From contig OZ024879.1 in assembly GCA_964017185.1 (NCBI GenBank), forward strand, positions 23,563,456-23,627,455: a DNA stretch of 64,000 nt, written 5' to 3'. Shown here piece by piece: positions 45,137 through 60,100 of this stretch. The notes below the pieces were generated by a model. It did no database searches. It was given only the letters and a program-made list of their open reading frames with translations, and was not told where the DNA came from. This DNA is from Rugalucina vietnamica (taxonomy: Eukaryota; Mollusca; Bivalvia; Lucinida; Lucinidae). How positions within the stretch are numbered: the first letter of the stretch is position 1; each line of letters starts with the position of its first letter. A program made the position numbers and the translations under genes.

Positions 45137-48100
45137 ATGGAGGGTTTACCTTTCTTACCTGGCAATACGTTTGGCAACCCAACAGTAAGTTCTTACGAGT
45201 GGTTTTGAATGTTTCATTCTCTGAGAAAAATGCAGTTTTCATAAATTGAATAGACATAGACATAGAAACTTTATTTAACGTCGAATATGATTAACTACAA
45301 CATAAGCCCAGTAGGGCTTTTATTTCGACAAACATATGTAAAATAATTAAAAGTAACAGAGTATATCACAGCATGCACATTTATATAAACACGATTATTT
45401 ACAAGATGAATCACAGATAATAGAAAGTACTTTTATATCACGGCAAGCAAATTGTTGTAATTTTTAAAATTAATATAATAATAACACATTATCATATAGT
45501 TATTTGAAATGTTTATAGAGACAAAGATGCCTGGATCCCAATGGTTACCTTTGCTCGAAAACGAAAACTTAAAATAGGTGCAAGTCAAAATAAAATTAAA
45601 TTTGGGGTCAGCAAGGAGACCACAAAGGGTAGGCTCCCACAGTAGCTCCTTACAGACAAGGACCAAAAAGGGGAGGAGGGAGAAATCTAAAAAGAATTTA
45701 ATCAAAGGAAACTGTGGGACAAAGCATCCCAGGTCTCAGCAACCTGTAAAATAAGAAAATGATACATAAAAATTTAGGGTTTTGACATAACTGAATGAAA
45801 ATGGAAAGAACATAACACATGTATGTAAAAAATGAACAAAGAATAAAATAAAACTGAACAAAGAATTTTCAAAACAAGAAATCAGGCAGAACAAGAAGGA
45901 CACTTACAGTTGAGTCCGTCCCAGGCCCGGAGCAGCCTCCGGAACTGAGGATAAGATTCTGCCAATCTCAACTCATTTGGGAGGCTGTTCCAGATCCGGG
46001 CCGCCTCATACCGGAAGCTCCTTAAGCCGTACCTGGTACTGTTTACACGAGGGATCTGTGCCTGCTTCTCAGATCTGAAATCATAGGGAGAGGACTTAAG
46101 ACTTATCAAGTCATGCAAATAGGATGGAGCTATGTTGTTAACAATTTTAAAAACTTCCCCAGCCATAAGTTTCATTCTGCTGATATGCAGAGGTAGTACT
46201 CCATTTTGTTGTAGAAGATCCGGCAGAGGAGACTCAAAGTCATCACAGATGAATCTGAGGGCCCTCTCCTGGATCTTCTCCATCTTATTTGCACTTGACT
46301 GATTGCAAAAATGCCATACTATTGGACAATGATTAAAATTTGACATTATAAAAGATTTATAAATCATTAATTTGCCTTGTTTAGTTAAAAACTTTCCTAT
46401 GCGCTTAAGAACAGCTAGCTGCTGAGATGCTTTAGTACAAATTTGAGATATATGGTCCTTAAAATTCAATTGAACATCTAAAGTAACACCTAGCAGAGAA
46501 ACCTTGTCCTCACATGTAATCTTAGTGTTACCCAGTTGAAATGATGTAATAGCATCAAAAGTTCTTTTACCAACACAAATAGCCTGAAACTTATCAGGAT
46601 TTGCTTTCATGAGATTATTTTCAAACCACTGAATCAATGAAAGACTTTCCTTGACTAACACTTGATGCAGAATTTCTATTTTTTTGTGAATATAAGCAAG
46701 GGTGTTATCATCTGCATAATTATATAGTGAACATTTTTCAACAATATAAAATATGTCGTTGATGAATACATTAAAAAGTAAGGGGCCTAATATAGAACCC
46801 TGAGGGACCCCCTTAGTGAGGTTTTCCCAATCACTAGTGTTAGATCCCATTCTAATCTGCTGACTCCTGTCACTTAAATAACTTTCAATAAGTTTCACTG
46901 CATCTTGAGACACTCCATATGCTTGAAGTTTTGCCAACAGTAAGTTATGAGGAAGACAGTCAAATGCCTTGGACAAATCCATGAGTATTGCAGCAACATA
47001 CTCATGTTTGTCCAAGGCACTCCGCCAGTCTTCAAGTAGGCGTAGCAGGGTAGTTTGGCATCCATAGCCTTTCCTAAAGGCTGCTAAAAAAGGATTGAAC
47101 ATATCATCTAGATACTCAGATAACTGCTCATGTATGACTCTTTCAAAGATTTTTGAAGTAGTGGGCAGTATGCTAACAGGTCTATAATTTTCTTTGTTTA
47201 AAGAATCTTTCTTTTTATACAGAGGTATAACTTGTGCATTTTTGAGCCTACTGGGAAAAATACCCTTAGCAAATGACAAATTTGTAAGACTGGACACAGC
47301 ATGGCTGAGACTTGGAGCACATGCCTTTAAAAGTTTTGCTGAAATATTGTCTACACCAGTGGACTTTTTGACATTTAACTTTGAGAAAATCTTTCTAGTT
47401 TCATTTTCAGAAATGGGCCGAAATGAGAATTTTTTATCACTAAAATGACCATTTTTAAGAATATTTTGAATGCTGGGATGTGTGGAGAAGTCTCTGTCAT
47501 ACTGAGTACAGTCCTTACCTATGTCCTTTGCCACATTAACAAAATATGAATTGAAAACATTACACACCTCCTTCTGATCTGAGATAATTTTATCATTTTC
47601 TGAAAGAATGATTTCTGATCCACCACCAGACCCCTTCTTAGATAGAAAAGGTTTGATAGTGGGCCAGAAATCTTTAGATTTAGGGCCGCCAGAACAACGC
47701 TCAAAAAAGTAATGCCTCATAGACTGTTTTTTCAATTTTGTAACTGCATTTCTTTGTTTTCTGTAATTATCCCAGTTCAGACCAGATGGGCATTTTTTAT
47801 ATTTGTTGAAAAGCATTTTTTTCTTAAAGACAGCTCGCCTCAGATCACCATTTATAAAGGCTGGTTTTTTGGGTTTTGAAATTCTCTCTTTTATTGGTGC
47901 ATGTTGATTTATGACATCATTCAGGAGCCACTCATGTGCCCAGTAGATGTCATCAACATCCTCAAACACATGAGCTACATGAAATGGCACCTGGCTGATG
48001 TCATCGTTGAAACACTTTTCATCAAAATTTTTATAACTTCTATATTTAATTTTTTGTTTCTCAACCTTGGGGGCAGCACCCTTGACCAGCACACCTATCA

Positions 48101-51100
48101 TGTTGTGCCAGTCACTGATGCCACACCCAAAGTTGATAGGGTTAAAACAAAATTGTGATTTATTGGTGAGGACCACATCCACAAGGGAAGGTGAACAGTT
48201 TTTCATAAAGCATGTTGGGTCCTTAATCAGATTTTTAAAATCAAATATATCACATATATCAGTAAGAGTTTCAGATTTTGTCTTATCCAGACAGTCATAA
48301 TTAAGATCCCCTATGAGTATCATATTGTCAAAATGTATTGAGATCTTATCAAGTCCTTTTGTAAGGATATCAGTAAATATACTATCCTTAACTGATGGGG
48401 GTCTATATGCCCCTATAATGGCCCACTTTCGACTGTTTATTTGAATGTCAAGGACGATAGTTTCTATGGGTAGGTCAAGTTCAAGGTCATGTCGCCTTCT
48501 TGCAGGTAAACTGGATCTCACATATGCTATGAGACCACCACCAGATGAATTTCTGTCATTCCGAAAAGTTTTGTAATTTGGAATGTTAAATAAATTAATA
48601 TTGAAGGTGCTGTCTAACTTAGTTTCGGCAAAGAAGCACACATCTGTAAGTTTGTCATATAGTATGTCACTAATTTCTGCCAGTTTGTAACGCAAGCTGT
48701 TTATATTTAAGTATGACACAATGACATTGTTTTTGTGTTTATGCCTTACTTTCTACGATATACGATTTTACGATTTCTTGGAATTCCAACATAAGTAAAG
48801 GTACCCCCATGTTTATCCCTGATGTCAAATGTCACATGGAGTTGCGCACTTCATTTATTTGACATTAGCAGAGGGCTTTCCATAAGAAATATTGTATTTG
48901 AATAGATAATTGTTGAAGCTAGTCTTGTTTCTAGCTGATTGGTAAGAAAAATATGGTTTACAGCAGCCCAATGAATAGATAATTAGGACAATGCAATACA
49001 CTAGGTAAACAAAATGACTGCCATGTATGTTTTACTTAAACTTTCACCGTCTGTTCTGTTCATGGATGCTCAATCTATGATATTTTGCATCTTTGGCTTC
49101 TATAATTATGTTAATTGATAAAATGTTACTAACAAACGATTGTAAACTTTCATGCATTAGTTCCGAGACACTAAAATATGACATGCGCAAGTCCATGTGC
49201 CGCGCAACTCCAGGAGACTCAACTGTATTTGAGAAAATTCTATCTATCTATCTATCTCTATATATCGCGGACATGTTTTGTTTTGTTTTCTTGTTACTCC
49301 CATCAATCAATTTCTGATTATTCTTGGGAGGTGTACATTGTACACTCCAGTGTGTTTGCAGGATGAGCCTACATGCATGAAGATAGAACCTGTGTAGGGA
49401 TCTTTAACCTGCACAAGGGATGACTGTCCCTGCACGGGGGGCCTCCAGTTAACGTCCCGATCCGAAGGACGGCGCACTGTATCATGTCATTCCTGCAAAT
49501 GACACGAAGGGAAGCGTGTTCGGACCAACAAATTTTCCTCTCCGCTGGCGAGGATCGAACCCGGGACCTCTAGCACAAGAAGCCAGTGCGCTAACCACTC
49601 GGCTACCTCGCGACATTCTAGGCAGGTCTGCGCAACGTCTGTTAGTATCAGACAGAAAAAGAAAGGGTAAAGAAAGATTTAAAAGCATTAATAAGGGGAG
49701 GATAAAAACAGATGATAGGTTAAAATAGTTCCGTAATTCCGTAATTAAGCCACAATTAACGGCTATAGAGGCACTCGGTATGTTCTCTTCTTAGTATTTG
49801 ACATCTCGCGTATAATCTTGCGGTAAGATTAGCTAAAATCAGCTGTAGTTAAGATTAGCTAAAATCAGATAAAAACAACTGAATTGGGATCTAAGGGCGA
49901 GAGTGTTGCAGCTTGCAGACTGCGGTCTTAAAGACCTCGATGCTCTGCAAGCATGCAACAGACTCGGGAGGGCATTCCATTGTACTATTGCGAGGGGGAA
50001 GAAGGAGTATTTGTAATAATCTGTAGAAGTAGAGACCTGCCTGAAGGTCATGGAGTGACAGTATCTAGATATTCTGTTACTGTACTGTATATAGTCCGGA
50101 AGAGGTACAGCTACGAGGCCATGAACAACTTTGAACTCCATATCCCACCTGGTGTCCCATCTTGATAGTAAGTCCAAGTCATTTTGTAGTATTGAACCAT
50201 GGTCTTCGCTTTCTATCGTGAGATACAAGGCTGTATCATCAGCAAACAAACGCACCTGGGAGGAGACCTCATCAGGCAAGTCATTGATGTAGATGAGGAA
50301 CAGAATAGGTCCAAGGACAGAACCTTGGGGTATGCCTGATGTTACTGGTACAGATTCTGATTCCTCCCCATCAAATACTACCTGTTGTGATCTGCTCCCA
50401 AGAAAAGCTCGGACCAAGTCCAACACATGCCCACGTATGCCATACTGATGCAGCTTCCAGAGGAGTTTACTGTGATTTACTTTGTCAAAAGCTTTAGAAA
50501 AGTCTAGTAGACTGTAGTATGATGTCTGTCTGTTTTCCCGCACTCACATTCCTCGCAAGGTCCTCTATGAGCATGATGATGTCCAGGGGCTGGTTTGGTA
50601 GATTCTTAGTATTCATTGTACTTCTCCCGTAGGTTCAAAATATAAAGACGAACGCCTGTAATTATATGAAATAATATAATTATGAATATTCCAAATATAA
50701 CACAGAAAAACGAACTTGTTCAAAAGTATCGTAAATGGCAAATGCCAAGTACAAAGTACATAAAATGACATAAAGTGACATATCTGGAATGGCTTTGGTC
50801 TACCTTGCAGCTAACCTTAAATTGCACAGACATTGACAATTTACCATGACACAGCTAACTTATTTACAACATAACATCAAATCTTGTTAATAATAATTAT
50901 CAAATATTACACTTCTTAATGGTGAAATGACACTAAAGATGCTGCAGCTTATCAGTTGTAAAGGATGGCTTAAAACAACATACCTGTAATTATATGAAAT
51001 AATATAATTATGAATATTCCAAATATAACACAGAAAAACGAACTTGTTCAAAAGTATCGTAAATGGCAAATCGGTTGAGACACAATCAGGGTTGCCTTTA

Positions 51101-54100
51101 CTACCTTGGTCATGTTATGCATCTGTAATTCAGTGTGATATTATCCAATACCTAATGCTTTTATTCTATTATAACACTGGGATAATAAGCTTTCTGGCGA
51201 TATATAATGATACCATATTGTGTACAATATTTTGCGTCAGGGAGAGATTATATGCTAAAAAAACACTGTTTTTCACATGTCATGATGTTGCACTTTTATT
51301 TTGGGTGTTTTGTAAACATGTTTGCTTTAGTATTCATGAATGAAATATGTTGCATATGGCTCTAGAACTAAGGAGACATATGCCCCCTGTAATATACTTT
51401 TTACGGCTTTGAATTTGGACTAAAATTAATGAAAATATGGAGAATGAAGTGAAACTGTTCATTTGTAGGATTTTAAGATTTTCTTGGTGTCTACAGTTCA
51501 CATGCTGAAATAATTGGACAAATGCTTTAAATAGTTTTATTTTGTATTAAGTCTTTCTTGATGAAGCCAAATGACAGATTAGAATCAACAAAAATTGAAA
51601 TTAACTTCTCAGAGAAGAGCAATGATTTTCAAAAAAAAAGTCATTTTTATGTAGAGTCCGTAGCCCCTAGGTTTGAAATGATATTAAAAGATCAGGTTCC
51701 GATTAAATGAGTTGATATGGCCTGATTGTTTTTCAGACTGTGGTCTAGTACAACCCATCAAAATGATATCTCCAGACATTATTAAGGACAGAAGATATAG
51801 CACAATTATTTTTAGCTCACCTGAGCCGAAGGCTCATAGGTGAGCTTATAGTATACCCATGCTCCGGCGTCCGTCCGTCCGTCCGTCGTCCGTCGTCCGT
51901 CGTCCGTCGTCCACAATTTCAAAGATCTTCTTCTCTGAAACCGCTGGGCCGATTGTTCTCATATTACACATACACCATCTACAAGTAGGGGGAAAGAATA
52001 ATTGTGTTTTTTGCTTTGATCGGATAAGGACTCTGGTTGCTATGGCAACTTATGCTTCCCATAGACTTATAATGGAAAAAAGTGAAAATTGCAAGTATTT
52101 GTTGTCTTGTTGCAGATATTTGAATTTTGTTTTTGCAGAAATGTTTATTGAGTAGTCCTCTACGTTTCATGTGACTTTTGTCCTAATCCTTTATTTTGAT
52201 TGGTTGCAGGGGCCCCATATAGGGCAAAATTTCGAAAAACATTCAAAAATCTTCTTCTCAGAAACTGTCAAGGGGATGAAGCCTGTACTTTGTATACATG
52301 TTCCTGACAGTGACCTCTACATAATTTGTGTTTTTTATTCCAGGCGGATAAGAACTCTGGTTGCTATGGCAACTTAAAGTTTCCATAGACTTATAATGCG
52401 AAAAGTGGAAATTGGCTATTTTTCCGCTAAAATTGCAGACATTTGAATTTTGTTTTTGCAGAAATGTTTATTGAGTAGTCCTCTAAGTTTCATGTGACTT
52501 TTGTCCTAATCCTTTATTTTGATTGGTTGCAGGGGCCCCATATAGGGCAAAATTTCGAAAAACATTTAAAAATCTTCTTCTCAAAAACTGTCAAGGGGAT
52601 TAAGCCTATACTTTGTATACATGTTCCTGACAGTGGCCTCTACATAATTTGTGTTTTTTATTCCAAATGGATAAGAACTCTGGTTGCTATGGCAACTTAA
52701 AGTTTCCATAGACTTATAATGGGAAAAGTGGAAATTGGCTATTTTTCCGCTAAAATTGCAGACATTTGAATTTTGTTTTTGCAGAAATGTTTATTGAGTA
52801 GTGTTTGACATTTCTTGTGAGTTATGTCCTAATCCTTTATTTTGATTGGTTGCTGGGGCCCCATAAAGGGCAAAATTTTGAAAAAAAAAAAACATTCAAA
52901 AATCTTCTTCTCAGAAACTGTCAAGTGGATGAATCCTGTACTTTGTATACATGTTCCTGACAGTAGCCTCTACATAATTTGTGTTTTTTATTCCAGTCGG
53001 ATAAGAACTCTGGTTGCTATGGTAACTTTAAGTTTCCATAGACTTATAATGGGAAAAGTGGAAATTAGCTATTTTTTGAAAACTATTGCAGCCTGAGATC
53101 TGAAAAGTGGTAGATGCAAACAACTAATGGATTAGATGAAGGTATATGATTAATTTAGGTCAAGGTCATCTCTTGACCTTGGCCGGTCTGTCGTCCATAC
53201 ACACTTTTCAAAGATTTTTTTCTCTGAAACCACTTGGCCAATCAAAGCCAAATTTTATATGAAGCATCTATATGAAGTGGGAATCAATGTGTATATAAAT
53301 AATCCAGGTCACTTGACCAAGATGGCCGCCATGTCCATATATGGTAAAAACCCTTAAAATATCTTCTTCTCCAGAACTGGTTAACCGATTTCAACGAAAC
53401 TTTGCATGAAGTATGGGTGACTCAAGTATTACAATGTATATATAAATCATGACCCTGTGGTGACCTTGACCGATTTTATGGCAAGGTCAACATAGGTCGT
53501 CAATGCATTTGAATGGGGAAAACTTTTAAAATGTCTTTTAAAGTGAAAGTCTTGCAGGAAATGGGCAGTAGGACTGAATATTAATGATTCTGAAAAAAAA
53601 ATGGACCCCAGGGTCTCATCTGCTTTTAAAATGTTATTTGAAGAGGAACACCAGCAGGAGATTGGCAAATGGACAGAATATTGGTTATTCAGAAAAAAGA
53701 AAATGACCCAAGGGCTTCATCTGCCCCTGCACTGGGGTTAAATACCATAATATTCAAATATGTTTATTGGTATATGAAGCAGATCTCAGGTGAGCGTTTA
53801 CAGGACCATTGGTCCTCTGGTTTTCTATGGCCTGTAGAGTCCGTAGCCCCATGTTAAGAGACACCCTAGAAATAAAATGTGTGTTGCAGTCAAGGTTTCC
53901 TTCAATTTTTCATATGCAACCACACATGTTACATTGTATTAAATTAACTTCACCATGGAACAATGACTTATGTAGGCTGCATGTGATCTTATTTAAGCAG
54001 CCCAAAACACTGGTTTGAAGCTCCTTTTCTGAACTATTCCCATTACCCACTATGGTGAAATTTGAAAAACGCGAGAGCCAAAAGAATTATTACTGGAATA

Positions 54101-57100
54101 TAAACCTGATAGCTCATACGTTATTATAAACCAAGAAAAATGAAAATATAAAGAGGTTACATTTTTGCCTCAAGTGCAACACAAAAGGCAACCCTGATTG
54201 TGTCTCAGCCGAAATGCAAAGAACCGTTACATGCGTGAACGCTTGTTAGTATCAAGTATTACATAACAATACCACTAAAACTACCTATCTACCTATACTG
54301 GCCAAGACTAACTACGCTACCTAAGTATGCAATACCTACTAATTTCCTGTAGTGCCATATACAATTTCCTGTAAAATATCTGGAATTCTGCGCCATAATA
54401 TAGGACATAAAGGGGACGTAAAGGCCAATAAAGGACGATAAATAAACACTAAAATAGATATAGATTTTAGAATTTACTGACCCTATGACAATGAGCTGGG
54501 TCTGGCATGACCACTTTTCTCTGAAGCCATGCTGTAGGTCATACAAGATACCATGCCCATCAAGATGCTTAACTATATTAGATGCTACCTATATATATGT
54601 TCAAGCACCTTGCAAAGGATGCAAGTGAGGGAAATTGGTCTGTAATTGGCTGCCAGAGATGTGTCACCTTTTTTGAAGACAGGCATGACGTTGGCTGTTA
54701 GCCATTCTGCCGGGAACTTGCCTGTCTGTAATGATCTATCAAAGATGATTTTGATGATCGGAGCAATCTCTTCTCTGAGCTCTCTAAGCAAAAGGGGTTT
54801 CAGCCTGTCTGGTCCAGCAGCCTTACCAGGTATGAGTAAATTGTATGAGTCTCAGTCATGTCAGCTTTACTGCAAGTAGCCCTGTTCACGGGCCATAATT
54901 GTTTGTTTGATTGGGACTGATGCGCTTTAAGGGATGCTAAATATCTGGTGATCAATTTCTGACTTTTTCCTCAGAAGCTGTGAAATTGTGACCTGCTAAA
55001 GGCCACAACCAATGGGAGCCAAGGCTGAGGATCAAACCTGGGACCGGAGTCCTACACTGGACACCTGTGTTAGTCCTCTCCACTCTTTTCTGTCTATATA
55101 AGATCGCCACCCGCTATTAAAAGTGCATTCTAGCCGTTGGATTTGCTCCATTATATCCCAGACAACCATTTGTGAGTTTCTGTCATATTTTGAATGCCGC
55201 CAATATGGACATGTTATTTAATTTTCTATAATTACAGAAGCTGGTGCTTTCTTCACAACAATGGTATTATGATTGTCAATACCCTGACTAGGCTCCACTC
55301 CAAGTTTCTGAGTGACAATAATTGTTATTCTTCGCCATACTTTTATTTGATCTTTGTCACTTGTACTTGTAGAACCAGGTGGCATATTGAAATTATGTCA
55401 CCCTTGTCAAGATGGTACAAACCTTGACTGCCATATTATATCCTCAGTCTCTCCACACTACTCACTTAGTTCATGTTCCAAGTTGAAAACAATCTTGAAA
55501 AATTGTTGACTGGGGCACTAAGCAGTAATACACTTTATTTCTTTCTCATTGCAGCGTTCCAAATTTCACAGAAGTCACTCTTTAGGCTACAAGAATGGTT
55601 ATGCTCTCCAACAACAAAAGACAGTTGGAATAGGCGGTGAGCCCATCAACTATAACCAGCTATCCGAACAAGAGCTTGACGAATTGGCAAACTTCAACCC
55701 AACCTTGACCTATGGTCAAGCTAGGGAGGCACCACCAGAGGACTTTGTACCAGGTCACGTGGCTTGGGATAAAAAGGTTTTTGACTTTTGTCAAAATTAT
55801 TGTGTTAGCTTTGGAATAAATGACTACTGTCAGTAAGCAATGATTGAATGTTTTAAATGAGCCACTGCATAAGAAAACCATCAAATTACTTGGGGGAAAA
55901 CAAAGGCGCAGATCAGCTTCACGATAGCCGCGAAGCTGATCAGCACCTTTGTTTTCGCTACAGGGATAGTACAATCCCTCTTCTTCTTAAATACAAAATT
56001 TCAAGCCTCTAACCATCTTCTGTGACTGTACAGCCCGGTTTGTGTCGGACTTGGTCTGAACCCAAATTGTTGGATTTCTCACGCACAGGCTCAAATAGAA
56101 TGGCTGTTACTTGTTAGCCTATTATAATGTTGTTTCTTTGGGTAGATTTAAATTATTTTTGCAACATGAATGGGGTCCGAGTAAAAAAATTATAAAAGAC
56201 AAATACATGACATGAACAGTTTTAATAAAACCATTTTCTTACATCATAGAAGTTTACTAAGAAAGTCACTGGTAATACACATGACCAAAAAGGACAATGT
56301 ATGAAAAAATTGCTGTTGTTTTTTTTCTATTTTAAAATCACCTGAAATTTATTTATTTATTTTAACATTACTGAAATTCATCAGATGTCAAACCAGATGA
56401 TTTTTTTGACAGTTTCTTAACAAAATCATCAATTTCAGGTGCTGAGATTCAATGCCTACTTCAAACAGACCGTCCATGAATCCCAGAATGAATATTTCCG
56501 AGTTCGACCCGTTGACATTTACTATTATCTAGAGGATGATAGCATTGCAGTGATTGAGCCTCATGTCGAGAACTGTGGTATGCCACAAGGTAGGAGCTAA
56601 ATATGAAATATATAAATTCTGTGGTTGACTGGTTGTACAAAATTCAACATTTAAGCATCTAGCTACTGGAAACCAACTTAATTGTCTTGAGTGATTTAGT
56701 TTCACAATGTTTGTGAGGAACCAATAATCACGGAAATGAATAGCCGCAAACACATTGGCTTAAATGAAAAATCCTGAATAGTTTTGGGGTTTGTGACTAA
56801 AAATGAAAAATCCTGACACAGTTTTGGGGTTTGAGTTTCAGTGTTACATTAGAATGTATAAGTTTGTGCTTGTTGATCTCTTAATAATCTGCCAATTATT
56901 AGCCAAGGGATCAATTGTACACTAAAAATCTTGATTCAACCAAGCTGTTTGAACTTTTTCTACCTGCTACTATTTTCCTGGGGTTTAGCATGATAACTTT
57001 GAGTTGTACGAGTTCGCTTATGCAATTGCTTACTAAATGTTTCCAGGAAAACTGATCAAGCGTCAGAGACTGCCGAAGAATGACCAAGGCGATCACTGGC

Positions 57101-60100
57101 ACTGGAAAGATCTCAATCTTGGAACTAACGCTACTTTCTATGGCAAGGTGTTCCATCTAGTCAACTGTGACAAATTTACAAAGGTAAGATATTGTTGTCA
57201 GTGTCGTTGTCATTGTCAGCATCATTATCATCATTTTTAAAGATAATGAGCATACATTAAACTCTTTGCACTTGATCATTCACATGTTCCATTTCAGCCG
57301 TGACACGAGAAAAACAGGCTTCAGGGTTTCCAACCAGGTCAGACGTGAATTCGCCTGTACAGTCACAGAAGCAGGCTACAGGCTTGAAATTTTGGCTATA
57401 AGTAGAAGAGGAATTGTACTATCAGAGTAGCGAAAACAAAGGCACTGAACAGCTTCGCAGTTACAAAACCAAAACAAAGGCACTGAACAACTTCGCAGTT
57501 ACTGGGAAGCTGATCTACGCCTTTGTTTTCGCACAGACAATAATCCGGTTTTCTCACGACGCAGCTCATTTGTTACAAAGCATGATAACTTGATTGATCC
57601 TAACAATTTCTTCTTCTGCTGATTTGTCAGTTAGTGGTGAAGGAAATGTTCACTAAGTACTGGTAATTTGCTTCTGGCCCAGGAAGTTGTTTTTAGAATA
57701 GCTGACCATAGACATAAAACAATTAAGAAACATAAAACAAACAAATACAACTTTTTTTAGAGCTTTTTAGCTCACCTGAGCCGAAGGCTCACAAGGTGAG
57801 CTTATAGTATAATAGTCGAGCCGGCGTCGGTGGGTGCGTCCGTCCGTCCACATTTTCAAACTTGAATATCTCTAAGACAACAAGGCCAATCGTGACCAAA
57901 TTTTATCTAAAGTTTCATGGAGGAGCGGGAAAGGTTGTATTAGGTTTTGGGCCAGGTCGGATCAGAACTCTGGTTTCCATGGCAACGGATAGCTCCCATA
58001 GACTTACAATGGGAAAAACATAAAATATCTTCTTCTCAGAAACCACAAGGCCCAGAGCTTTCATATTTTGTGTGTAGCAATGTATAATGGTCCTCTTTAT
58101 AAATCCTGCCTACCATGCCCCTGGGGTCCATACGGGCCCCGCCCCGGGGTGTCATGGGAAAAACATAAAAAATCTTCTTCTCGAAAACCACAAGACCCAA
58201 AGCTTTCAAATTTTGTATGTAGCAATGTTTAGTGGTCCTCTATATAAATCCTGCCAATCATGCCCCTGGGGTCAAAAATGGCCCTGCCCCGGCCAATCCA
58301 GACAAGAGCTCTTCTGCTGATGTAAGTAGGGTTTCAAGGTCACGTGACCAAGATGGCCACCATACCCATATATGATAAAAAAAAAACAATTACTTTGTCC
58401 AGTGACTGTACTTGTTGACTCACAGGTGAGCGATCGTTGCCCTTGGGCTACTTGTTCCTATTTCCTGTGAATATAATTAAAACATTTTTCATGCTGAAGA
58501 TAAAGATTTTTCTGAACTTTACAAAATTGTTAAATTTTCAACTTGTAGGATTTCCTGGAAAGTGAAGGTATAATTGTCAACGAGTCAGAAGAGATCCCGA
58601 CAGATCCCTATGTCGAGAAGAGGAAGACCGCGGCAGCTCTACGAACCTACACCACGCCTTCAGCGTTTGACAAGCAGAAACAGTTCCTCGAGATGGACAG
58701 AAAAGTTCTGAGGTTTTACTGTGTTTGGGATGACAGGGACAATATGTTCGGAGAAATGAGACCATTTGTTATACATGTAAGTAGAGCTCATCCGACAGCA
58801 GTTGTTTTGTTATTTCAACATATCAACTTTCATGAATGAAGATCAGGAAACGCGCATAAGAAGCAAAATTACTCTGTGTTAATGTGGTTATTTTTAACTC
58901 ACCTGAGCCTCAAGTCTCACCTGGCCCCCAGGTTATAAAACTTTTTTCATGCTCAGCTCAGATGAGCATAAAATTTAAATTTATCATAAATGACAGAATA
59001 GCCCAAATAAATTGAAATTTCAGGTTAAGATCACCAAAGCCTGTAATTTATCCTGCTTGTAATTGTTAACAATTGTTGGAATTTTAACATTTATGAGCAG
59101 GATAAATTTTAGTCTCAGCTGAGCTGAGCATGAAAATGTTTGATAACCTCAGGACCAGGTTTACTATTATTTAAGCACACAAGGCAAACTGTGCAGACAC
59201 AGATCAGTCTCCTCCTGGAGGATCAGTTAAAGAGAGTCTGATCATGATTTACCCTGTTTGCATTTCTTTTTGCATCGCTTTGGTCACCCTTTAGTGATAC
59301 AGAAATTCAGAAGTGACTTGCAGTTTAAAGCATCCTTTGCAGTTTTAAGTTAGCACATAAATTTTATTTTTTTGCCGTATATCAAATGCGCGGAAATCAT
59401 ACCCTGACGTTGTTTGAAATGCGAGTGAAATCGAGGTATCAAATGCACCTGTAGATCACGTGTAAGGTACTTAGCCACTCAGGTAACCTGTGTTCACACT
59501 GGCTTTGGGCAGGTACAACCGTTATGTTAGTCATATTTTACCATGCTTTTATATGTTTTAGACGTCTTTATAGTGTTTTTAAATTGTATTTTATCCAAGA
59601 ATATTATTTTGAATATTATTATTACAGAATTGATGTTGTACTCAAAAGCGGTGATATTTCTTGGAGGCGTACGAATAAGAAATGAGCCGCCGCATGGGAA
59701 AACCAACAATCTGCATAGGCGAAAACAAAGACGCAGATCAGCTTCGCGGTTACCGCGAAGCTGATCAGCGCCTATGTTTTCGCTACACGGATAGTACACT
59801 TCATCTTCTTCTTAAATCCGAAATTTCAAGCTTCTAGCTCTTTTCTGTGCTTGTACAGGCCAGTTTGTGTCGGACCTGTTCGGGAACCACATTGTTGGTT
59901 TTCCCACGAGGTGGCTCAAATGTAAATGTCAATTGAGAACAGACAGTGCTAACGGAAGAACTATGGTTGAATCTCACTATCATAACTTTGGTCTTGATAG
60001 CGAGATACAATCATAGCATAAACCTTAAAAATACCTGTAAAAGCAATTAATTTCAGCACTTTTTAAACGCGCTAGTCTTTAAACGAGCTAGTTTTTAAAC

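Noticed and set aside
49482-49728. Peptide [20 protein letters not shown] and its antisense partner
   Set aside because: These are the SINE family 1 head read as protein.
55660-55974. Minus-strand frame overlapping EFHC1 exon 2
   Set aside because: Half is antisense of the exon and half is the MITE-1 palindrome; no independent support.
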